This document shows positions 16,989 through 23,262 of a DNA stretch of 64,000 nt, in pieces. Below the pieces are notes generated by a model. It was not told the origin of the DNA. It made no database searches and saw only the letters and a program-made list of their open reading frames with translations. The stretch spans positions 2,728,001 to 2,792,000 of the forward strand of contig NZ_CP109479.1 in assembly GCF_036227485.1 (NCBI RefSeq), written 5' to 3'. Source of the DNA: Streptomyces sp. NBC_01451. Lineage in GTDB: Bacteria; Actinomycetota; Actinomycetes; Streptomycetales; Streptomycetaceae. The position numbers and the translations under genes are program-made. Positions within the stretch are counted from its first letter, which is position 1. Each line of letters opens with the position of its first letter.

Positions 16989-17006
16989 CGTTACTGGCTA
17001 GTAACG
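16989..17006. promoter_or_regulatory. Candidate operator palindrome 1
   Basis: Perfect 7-bp inverted repeat CGTTACT-GGCT-AGTAACG. The TTACT/AGTAA half-sites recur at 17121-17133. Palindromes of this kind suit a TetR-type dimer, but which regulator binds cannot be told from the sequence. Confidence 0.45.
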
Positions 17007-17120
17007 GGCAGATAACCGAGCAGCGACCCACGGATGTCGCTCAACAACGCTGGGTGGCCCTCAAGGGGGTGACAAACCGGTAGCTTCCCGACCCAAACCC
17101 GACAGCGAGACACCCTCGCT

Positions 17121-17133
17121 TTACTCCAAGTAA
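17121..17133. promoter_or_regulatory. Candidate operator palindrome 2
   Basis: TTACT-CCA-AGTAA, the same half-sites as at 16991-17004 with a three-base instead of a four-base spacer, 130 bp away. Confidence 0.4.
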
Positions 17134-17283
17134 CAGCGGCCGCAATTACCAAGATTTGGCAAAGTGCGGCCGCACGGGCACCCAATCGACAAATTCTTCA
17201 CGCTGACAACACGCGTCGCAGTGTTTAGCGACAGGTCAGGCCACTGATCGAACAGCGACCCGTCACCCACCCCGACCGACCGG

Positions 17284-18264
17284 TCAGAACAACGCCCGCG
17301 CCAGCGCCCGCCGGGCCGCCGCGACCCGCGGGTCGTCCGCGCCGACGACCTCGAACAGCTCCAGCAGCCGCAGCCGTACCGCATCCCGGTCGTCGCCCGC
17401 CGTACGCCCCACCGTCTCGATGAGCCGGCCGAACGCGTCCTCGACATGGCCGCCCACCAGATCCAGGTCGGCGGCGACGATCTGCGCCGTCGGGTCCCCC
17501 GGCTTCTCGGCGGCGTCCTTGCGCACCTGCTGCGGATCGACTCCCTGCACCCGCTGAAGCAACTCGGCCTGCACGAGGCCGAGTTTGGCCTCCGTGTTCC
17601 CGGGGTCGTCGCTCAGCACGTTCTTGTAGGCCTGCACCGCACCGCCCAGGTCCCCTGCGTCCAGGGCCTGCACGGCGGCTTCGAGCAGCGCGTCGTACGG
17701 CCCGACCGGGGCGGCCTGGGGAGCGGGGGCCTGGCGGTCACCCGGCTCGGCGTCCGCGTCGACGACGAGGCCGGTGAGGCCGAAGCGCTGCTCGGCGACC
17801 TGCACGAGCTGATCGAGGGTCTGGCGGATCTGCTGTTCACCGGCGGCGCCCTGGAAGAGGGGCAGCGCCTGCCCGGCGACGACGGCGAAGACGGCGGGAA
17901 TCCCCTGGACGCCGAACTGCTGCATCAGCATCTGATTGGCGTCGACGTCGATCTTGGCGAGGACGAAGCGCCCGTTGTACTCGACGGCCAGCCGCTCGAG
18001 AACGGGGCTCAGCTGCTTGCACGGCTCGCACCACTCGGCCCAGAAGTCGATGACGACGGGCACCTCGGTGGACCGCTGCAGGACGTCGAGTTCGAACCCG
18101 GCCTCATCGACGTCGATGACGAGGTCGGCCGGCGAGACAGCACCTCCCCCGCCCTGCCGGGCGGCTTCGGCGCGCGCCTGCTCCGCCTTCGACTTGGCCT
18201 CCTGGGCCGCCTTCACCGCGGCGAGGTCGACGACCCCGCTCATGGACATGTTCCGTGGCTGCAT
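17284..18264 (-). CDS. Thioredoxin-domain TPR protein (CnoX/YbbN-like)
   Basis: 326 residues. Start at ATG 18264 with GGGGAGGA upstream; the longer frame has no ribosome site. Residues about 50-155 are a thioredoxin fold (VIDFWAEWCEPCKQLSPVL, FVLAKIDVDAN, VQGIPAVFAV with the cis-Pro). The active site is WCEPC at 78-82, with Glu in place of the usual Gly, so both cysteines are kept. An Ala/Pro linker is followed by tetratricopeptide-like helices from about 200 (YDALLEAAVQALDAGDLGGAVQAYKNVLSDDPGN). The arrangement matches YbbN/CnoX-type co-chaperones that protect chaperonin clients from oxidation. Cytosolic. Monocistronic, divergent from the TetR gene. Confidence 0.9.
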   Translation of the reverse strand: MQPRNMSMSGVVDLAAVKAAQEAKSKAEQARAEAARQGGGGAVSPADLVIDVDEAGFELDVLQRSTEVPVVIDFWAEWCEPCKQLSPVLERLAVEYNGRFVLAKIDVDANQMLMQQFGVQGIPAVFAVVAGQALPLFQGAAGEQQIRQTLDQLVQVAEQRFGLTGLVVDADAEPGDRQAPAPQAAPVGPYDALLEAAVQALDAGDLGGAVQAYKNVLSDDPGNTEAKLGLVQAELLQRVQGVDPQQVRKDAAEKPGDPTAQIVAADLDLVGGHVEDAFGRLIETVGRTAGDDRDAVRLRLLELFEVVGADDPRVAAARRALARALF

Positions 18265-18425
18265 GCGTCTATCCTCCCCCGTTCGGCGCGCACATGTGAA
18301 AGCCGTAGTGAAATGCGGTCCTGGTCGATGGACACTGCTTTCGCTACGAGCCGTAGCGTAACGGCAGTGGGAACCTTCTGGGAAGTACCCCGGAGTGACC
18401 TCCCTCACTGCCTCACGGGACGGGA

Positions 18426-19064
18426 ATGGCCGGTTATGGTCATGTCATGCAGAGCCGCACCCCCGTCAGCCGTACGGGACGCCCCCGTAGCGCCACCGCG
18501 GACACCGCGATCCTGGCGGCGACGCGGGAGGCGCTGGTCGAACTGGGCTGGTCCAAGCTGACGTTGGGGGACGTGGCGACGCGCGCCGGGGTGGCGAAGA
18601 CGACCCTCTACCGCCGCTGGCCCGGCAAGAACGAACTGGTCGTCGACGCGGTGGCGGCGCTCTTCGACGAACTGGAGATGCCCGACCGGGGCAGCCTCGC
18701 CGCCGATATCGAGGGCGTCGTCCTCCAGTTCGCGGCGATCCTGGTGCGCCCGGAGACGAAGAGCGGGCTGATGGCGGTGGTCGCGGAGTCGACGCACGAC
18801 GACGCGCTGCGCGAACGCATCCGCGCGTCCATCGTGGACCGGCAGAAGCGCCTGGTCCTGGAAGGCCGCTCACGGGCCCAGCAGCGCGGCGAGCTCCCCC
18901 CGGAGCCGGATCCGGGGGAAGCCGCCCGCACGGTCGACCTGATCTTCGACATGGTCGCGGGCGCGGTGGTGCACCGGACGCTGGTGAGCGCGGAACCGGT
19001 GGACCCGGAGTGGGCGCAGGCCTTCACCCGGGTGCTGGTGCTGGGGCTGGCCCGCAACCAGTAG
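18426..19064 (+). CDS. TetR-family transcriptional regulator
   Basis: 212 residues (or 205 if the in-frame ATG at 18447 is used, which is equally plausible because neither start has a convincing ribosome site). The helix-turn-helix is clear: LTLGDVATRAGVAKTTLYRRWPGKNELV, about residues 40-68, the standard TetR pattern. The C-terminal half (LILVRPETKSGLMAVVAEST, then AARTVDLIFDMVAGAVVHRTLV) is a typical ligand-binding and dimerisation domain of the TetR_C_11 kind. Divergent from the thioredoxin-TPR gene and convergent with DUF3817. Ligand and targets are unknown. Confidence 0.9.
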   Translation: MAGYGHVMQSRTPVSRTGRPRSATADTAILAATREALVELGWSKLTLGDVATRAGVAKTTLYRRWPGKNELVVDAVAALFDELEMPDRGSLAADIEGVVLQFAAILVRPETKSGLMAVVAESTHDDALRERIRASIVDRQKRLVLEGRSRAQQRGELPPEPDPGEAARTVDLIFDMVAGAVVHRTLVSAEPVDPEWAQAFTRVLVLGLARNQ

Positions 19065-19076
19065 GGGCCACGCCCG

Positions 19077-19409
19077 TCACGCCTTGGCTGCCACCGGCTC
19101 CGGTTCCACAATCCGCCCCGCCAGCTCGCGGGTGACCTTCCGCTCCACGAAGAACCCGGCCGTGGGGATGGTGCCGGCGAGCAGGACCCACAGGAGCTTG
19201 CCGAACGGCCACTTGGCCTTGGAGCCGAGGTCGAAGGCGAAGGCCAGGTAGACGATGTAGAGGAAGCCGTGGACCTGGGAGACGACCAGGGTGACGTCTT
19301 CGCCCATGTCGAAGCCGTACTTGAACACCATGCAGGTGCACAGCACGAGCAGCATGACGGCGGTGACGTAGGCCATCACCCGGTAGCGGGTCAGCACGCT
19401 TCGTTTCAT
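19077..19409 (-). CDS. DUF3817 membrane protein
   Basis: 110 residues from the ATG at 19409. Three hydrophobic helices with the DUF3817 pattern: YRVMAYVTAVMLLVLCTCMVF, QVHGFLYIVYLAFAFDLGSKAKW (the HGxLYxxY signature), and LLWVLLAGTIPTAGFFVERKV. Function of the family is unknown; it is often next to MarR regulators, as here (the MarR gene is upstream on the same strand). A TACGCT hexamer seven bases before the ATG would make the message leaderless. The sequence in front of the start is a partial duplicate of the gene's own 5' end. A paralogue lies at 25514-25873. Confidence 0.85.
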   Translation of the reverse strand: MKRSVLTRYRVMAYVTAVMLLVLCTCMVFKYGFDMGEDVTLVVSQVHGFLYIVYLAFAFDLGSKAKWPFGKLLWVLLAGTIPTAGFFVERKVTRELAGRIVEPEPVAAKA

Positions 19410-19429
19410 GGATACGAGCGTAACCGCCC

Positions 19430-19513
19430 GGAAAAACCCCGCGTCGGCGGGGACGAGGCAATCACCCGGTACCGGGTGAACACCCTTTTCGGACCACTCC
19501 CGCGTCGGCGGGG
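19430..19513. repeat. Degenerate duplication of the DUF3817 5' region
   Basis: The near-identical block CCCGCGTCGGCGGGGA occurs at about 19438-19453 and 19498-19513. On the minus strand each copy is followed by a version of the DUF3817 start. The real one encodes KRSVLTRYRVMAY; the decayed copy would read KRVFTRYRVIAS in a different frame. An 18-bp perfect palindrome, TCACCCGGTACCGGGTGA, lies at 19462-19479. The GC-rich block is itself a hairpin (CCCCGC-GTCG-GCGGGG) and could act as terminator of the MarR gene. Confidence 0.6.
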
Positions 19514-19536
19514 AGCGGCACTCCGACCGGAAAAAC

Positions 19537-20046
19537 CTACTCGTCCTCGAAATCCCGGGCGGCGGTCCGCAACGGCCGCAGCATCGCGAAGATCTCCGCG
19601 CACTCCTCCGCGTCGTACACACCGAGGCCGAAGTCCATCGCCATCAGGTCGCGGGTCGCCGCGTCGACCGTCTCGCGGCCCTTCTCGGTGATCGTGGCGA
19701 GGGTGCCCCGGCCGTCGTTCGGGTTGGGACGCCTGGCGACCAGGCCCGACTTCACGAGGCGGTCCACGGTGTTCGTGACCGACGTCGGGTGGACCATCAG
19801 ACGCTCGCCGATCTTGGACATCGGCAGCTCGCCCGCCTTGGAGAAGGTGAGCAGCACCAGCGCCTCGTACCGCGCGAACGTCAGGCCGTACGGCTTCACC
19901 ACCGCGTCGACCTCCGCGAGCAGGATCTGCTGCGCGCGCATGATCGAGGTGATCGCGGCCATGGACGGGACGTTTCCCCAGCGCTGCTTCCACAGTTCGT
20001 CGGCGCGGGCGATGGGGTCGAAGGGAAGACTGAGCGGCTTCGGCAC
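19537..20046 (-). CDS. MarR-family transcriptional regulator
   Basis: 169 residues from a GTG at 20046. The winged helix is plain: LTFARYEALVLLTFSKAGELPMSKIGERLMVHPTSVTNTVDRLVKSGLVARRPNPNDGRGTLATITEKGRE, about residues 54-125. The DGRGTLATIT wing with Asp-Arg is the MarR hallmark. The N-terminus contains a long helix for dimerisation (SMAAITSIMRAQQILLAEV). It precedes the DUF3817 gene on the same strand with 127 bp between, which carries two small hairpins. Start lacks a GGAGG site, and TAAGGT lies eight bases upstream. Effector unknown. Confidence 0.9.
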   Translation of the reverse strand: MPKPLSLPFDPIARADELWKQRWGNVPSMAAITSIMRAQQILLAEVDAVVKPYGLTFARYEALVLLTFSKAGELPMSKIGERLMVHPTSVTNTVDRLVKSGLVARRPNPNDGRGTLATITEKGRETVDAATRDLMAMDFGLGVYDAEECAEIFAMLRPLRTAARDFEDE

Positions 20047-20205
20047 GGCACCAGACCTTACCGGCCGGTCACATCGCGGTCAGCCCCGTCTCGCCCTTCG
20101 GTCCGGCCCTGCGGGGAACACGGCCGCCCCGGTGTCGTATCGGCACCGTTTACTCCGTTTATGCCACGATTGCTGACTCGTCGTCACCTCGCCCAAGGGG
20201 GCCGT

Positions 20206-21216
20206 ATGTCCCGGCTGATGCCCACCCTCGCGGTGCTCGCGGCTCTCGGGCTCGCGGCTGGTTGCGCCGCCGCGCCCGAGGTGGGCGAGGCCGCCGTCGT
20301 CAGCGGTGCCACCAAGGAGGCCTCCACCGACGGCGACCGGCTGTTCTGGGTCGATCCGGCGGGCCCCGCCGCCCGTCAGGTCCGGCTCTGGCAGCGGCAG
20401 GGCCGCGGGCAGGAGGCGCGACTGCTGCGCCGGATCGCCGAGCAGCCCGCCGCGCTGTGGCCGGCCGGCGACGATCCGGTACCGGTGATCCGCGCCGCCA
20501 CCGAGGCGGCGGCCCGGGAAGGGCGTACGACCCTTTTCGTGGCGTACGACATTCCGCACCGCGACTGCGGTCAGCACTCGGCGGGCGGGGCCGGCGACGC
20601 GGACGCCTACCGGGCGTGGATCGGGCGGTTCGCCGGGGCCCTCGGGGACAGCCGGGCGCTGGTCGTCCTCGAACCGGACGCGGTCGCGCACATCGTGGAC
20701 GGCTGTACGCCCGGCGAATACCACGCGGAGCGCGAGCGGTTGCTCGGGGAGGCCGTGACGCGGCTCAAGCGGCAGCCGCGTACGAAGGTGTACCTGGACG
20801 CCGGGAACCCCGACTGGATCGAGGATCCGTCGAAGCTCGTCGAACCGCTGCGGCGGGCCGGGATCGCGCGGGCCGACGGTTTCGCGCTCAACGTCTCCAA
20901 CTTCCAGACGGACGCGGCCACCCGGAAGTACGGCGTCGCTCTCTCCCGCGCCCTCGGCGGCAAGCACTTCGTGGTCGACACCAGCCGCAACGGGAACGGC
21001 CCGCTGGGCGGCGACCGCAGCGACGCCTGGTGCAACCCGCCGGGACGCGCCCTCGGCACCCGCCCCACCACCCGCACCGGCGAGCCCGCCCTCGACGCCT
21101 ACCTGTGGATCAAGCGGCCCGGCGAGTCGGACGGCGAGTGCCGGGGCGGACCGGCGGCCGGGCGGTGGTGGCCGGAGTACGCGCTCGGGCTGGCCCGCAA
21201 CTCCCGTACGCGGTAG
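20206..21216 (+). CDS. cslZ: GH6 endoglucanase, putative lipoprotein (CslZ-like)
   Basis: 336 residues hydrolysing beta-1,4-glucan. Start at ATG 20206, because it gives a compact lipoprotein signal: hydrophobic LMPTLAVLAALG and a lipobox LAAGC with Cys20 for lipid attachment. Glycoside hydrolase family 6 motifs are present: LFVAYDIPHRDC, VVLEPDAVAHI (the general-acid Asp), KVYLDAGNPDW, and FVVDTSRNGNGP with WCNPPGRALG (C-terminal catalytic loop). It is convergent with glxA-cslA. As I recall, the same trio occurs at SCO2836-2838 in S. coelicolor, where the GH6 gene is called cslZ and is thought to open the wall for, or trim, the tip glycan. The symbol is by that analogy. Confidence 0.85.
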   Translation: MSRLMPTLAVLAALGLAAGCAAAPEVGEAAVVSGATKEASTDGDRLFWVDPAGPAARQVRLWQRQGRGQEARLLRRIAEQPAALWPAGDDPVPVIRAATEAAAREGRTTLFVAYDIPHRDCGQHSAGGAGDADAYRAWIGRFAGALGDSRALVVLEPDAVAHIVDGCTPGEYHAERERLLGEAVTRLKRQPRTKVYLDAGNPDWIEDPSKLVEPLRRAGIARADGFALNVSNFQTDAATRKYGVALSRALGGKHFVVDTSRNGNGPLGGDRSDAWCNPPGRALGTRPTTRTGEPALDAYLWIKRPGESDGECRGGPAAGRWWPEYALGLARNSRTR

Positions 21217-21263
21217 GCCCGCGACTCCCGTAAGCGGTAGGCCCGCAACTCCCTTACTCGGTA
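21192..21263. repeat. Three 24-bp tandem repeats across the end of the GH6 gene
   Basis: Units at 21192-21215, 21216-21239 and 21240-21263 differ at one to four positions from GGCCCGCAACTCCCGTACGC plus GGTA. A fourth partial unit (ggcccgttac) follows. The first unit encodes the last residues of the GH6 protein, and the following base completes its TAG stop. Each unit regenerates that TAG in the same frame because the period is a multiple of three. Confidence 0.85.
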
Positions 21264-21303
21264 GGCCCGTTACGGCTGTTCACTTCGCCCGGAAGCACGC
21301 CGG

Positions 21304-23259
21304 TCACTTCACCTGGAGCCACTTCGCCTCCGACGGTGTCCCCTTCGCGTCCGTCACGAACAGCATGTACCAGCCGGGCGGCACGAGCGTCCGGTCCTTC
21401 GGTACGTCGACCGTCACCGAGGTGCGGTCCTTGCTGAGGGGGAGGTCGATGGAGCGCTGTTCGACGTCCGTCGTGTGGGTGACCGCGCTGGGGCGCATCA
21501 GGCGGGCCTTCGCGACCCGCTCGGGGTGGGTGGTGGCGAAGGTCGCGCGGCCGAGCCTGTCGGTCTCCTGGGGGCCGTCCCCCAGCACGGGACGGTTCTT
21601 GCCGTTCCTGTGCAGCGCGGGCGGGGTGAAGATCTCCATCCGCTGCTCGAAGTGACCGAGCTTGGTGTTCTGCTGGTTGTCGTAGAGCGGGTCGGAGCCG
21701 AAGGTGGCGACCCGGCCGTCGGGCAGGAGCAGCGCCTCGGAGTGGTAGTTGCGGCCCACCTTCGGGGAGGCCGCCGCGCGGAACGCGTTGGCCTTGGGGT
21801 CGTAGAACTGCGCCTTGAGGATGTTGCTGCCGCTGCGGCCCCGGTAGTCGGCGGAGCCGTTGGACGTGAACACGGTGTCGTCCGGCATCAGGACGCTGTT
21901 CAGGTAGCGGGTGCCCTGGGGGAGGTCGGGGCCGGCCTCGAAGACCGGGTTGTCCTTCTTCAGGTCGACCACGGCCGTGCGCCGCGTCGCCTTCTTGGAC
22001 TCGCCGACGCCTCCGCCGCCCAGGATCATCACCTTCTGGTCCTGCGCGGGCGGGAGCAGGACGGACGCGGAGGTCTCGGTCTCGTCGGCGTCCGTGAGGC
22101 CCGGCACCTTCTCGAAGGTGTTCGTCCTCAGGTCCCACAGACCCGGCGCGCGGCCCATGGTGGCGGGCCCGTAGCCGGCGTTGGAGGCCGGGTAGAACAG
22201 CTTGCCGCCCTTGGTGAGGAAGAGGGCGGGATAGGTGGGGAAGTAACGTTTCGGCCCCGGGGTCCACTTCTTGGTCCTGGGGTCGTAGATCTCGTTGTCC
22301 CCGGGGTCGATCGCGCCGACGTCGTCGAGACCGGAGACGGCCAGGACCCGCCCGTCGTCGAGACCGACGAGGGTCGGGTACCAGCGCGCCTTGTCCATCG
22401 GATCGACCGGGATGTACTTCTCGGCCTTCGGATCGAACTCGTAGGCCGCCCTGATCCCCTGGAAGTCCTGCTTGTCCATGGTGATCTTCTCGGAGAGGCC
22501 GTACGTGTTGTCGGCGTCCTTGCCCTTCAGGCCGACGATCTCGTACTGGGCCTGCCTGGCGGTGATCGACACGGGCCCCGCCTCGGCCGCCTCGACGAAG
22601 ACGCGGGCCTCGCTCGGGACGACCTTCGTCACCCAGGGCTGCATGACCCCGGCCGCGTTGTAGGTGATCTTCTGGGTGCGCTTCGCCTTGGGGACGGTGA
22701 CGTCGAACCGGCTGACGTACTCGACCCCGGCGGGCGAGCGGAACCGGGTGCCCTTCTTCAGGACCACCGGTTTGTCGGGGTTCTCGTTCTTGACGCGCAT
22801 CCCGCCGCCGGCCCGCTCGACCTCGCCGTCGAGAAGCTCGTAGCGGGCGGTGCCGCCGGCCACCAGGAGCCGTCCGTCGGGGAGTTGGGCGTGTCCGGCG
22901 CAGAAGAAGTCGTCGGGGGTGGCGATCTTCTTGAAGGTGTCCGTTCCCGGGTCCCAGAGGATCGTGTCGAAGGAACCCTTGTCGAACTTCTTCTGTTCGT
23001 TCCCCGAGCCCGCGACGACCAGGACCTTGCCGGTGTGGAGCAGGGCCGCGTGGATGGCGTTGGTGCGGAACTCCTTCGGGATGTCGACCGAGCTCCAGGA
23101 GCCGTACTTCGCCTGGTAGCCGGGCTGGGCGATCTTGTACTCGTGGTACCGCTCACCGGCGAAACCGAGCACGGCGGGTGCGTTGAGACCGGCGAGGAGG
23201 GCGACGCCTCCGATGCCCAGGACGGTCTTCTTGGTCTTCTTCGACGGCTGGAAGGCCAT
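21304..23259 (-). CDS. glxA: Radical copper oxidase GlxA
   Basis: 651 residues, galactose-oxidase-like, predicted to be exported and anchored by an N-terminal hydrophobic helix (about 12-33). Copper and cofactor residues can be picked out: Cys120 in FFCAGHAQL (the thioether Cys), Trp293 in ARWYPTL, Tyr343 in RYFPTYPAL (probable cross-linked Tyr), Tyr505-His506 in NYHSEALLL and His595 in VTHTTDVEQR. Kelch-type blades occupy most of the protein, and a C-terminal Ig-like domain (DUF1929) ends it. Oxidises a terminal sugar, yielding hydrogen peroxide. In S. lividans and S. coelicolor GlxA is required with CslA for glycan deposition at hyphal tips. The start lies three bases after the cslA stop, so the two are one operon. 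Confidence 0.95.
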   Translation of the reverse strand: MAFQPSKKTKKTVLGIGGVALLAGLNAPAVLGFAGERYHEYKIAQPGYQAKYGSWSSVDIPKEFRTNAIHAALLHTGKVLVVAGSGNEQKKFDKGSFDTILWDPGTDTFKKIATPDDFFCAGHAQLPDGRLLVAGGTARYELLDGEVERAGGGMRVKNENPDKPVVLKKGTRFRSPAGVEYVSRFDVTVPKAKRTQKITYNAAGVMQPWVTKVVPSEARVFVEAAEAGPVSITARQAQYEIVGLKGKDADNTYGLSEKITMDKQDFQGIRAAYEFDPKAEKYIPVDPMDKARWYPTLVGLDDGRVLAVSGLDDVGAIDPGDNEIYDPRTKKWTPGPKRYFPTYPALFLTKGGKLFYPASNAGYGPATMGRAPGLWDLRTNTFEKVPGLTDADETETSASVLLPPAQDQKVMILGGGGVGESKKATRRTAVVDLKKDNPVFEAGPDLPQGTRYLNSVLMPDDTVFTSNGSADYRGRSGSNILKAQFYDPKANAFRAAASPKVGRNYHSEALLLPDGRVATFGSDPLYDNQQNTKLGHFEQRMEIFTPPALHRNGKNRPVLGDGPQETDRLGRATFATTHPERVAKARLMRPSAVTHTTDVEQRSIDLPLSKDRTSVTVDVPKDRTLVPPGWYMLFVTDAKGTPSEAKWLQVK

Positions 23260-23262
23260 GGC

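Larger units (their letters stand above)
16613..17283. other. 671-bp gene-free region upstream of the DUF6230 operon
   Basis: No open frame here shows coding bias. It is noticeably less GC-rich than its surroundings between about 17000 and 17240 and contains two related palindromes (next entries). It lies between the 3' end of the thioredoxin-TPR gene and the 5' end of the DUF6230 gene, both on the minus strand, so it must hold the operon promoter. Confidence 0.6.

Noticed and set aside
18426..18446. N-terminal extension of the TetR protein as a separate leader peptide
   Set aside because: It is in frame with TetR and only seven codons; a start-site ambiguity, not a gene.
21192..21263. 24-bp repeats as a site-specific attachment site
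   Set aside because: There is no integrase gene nearby and no second copy flanking the csl block, so slippage is the simpler reading.
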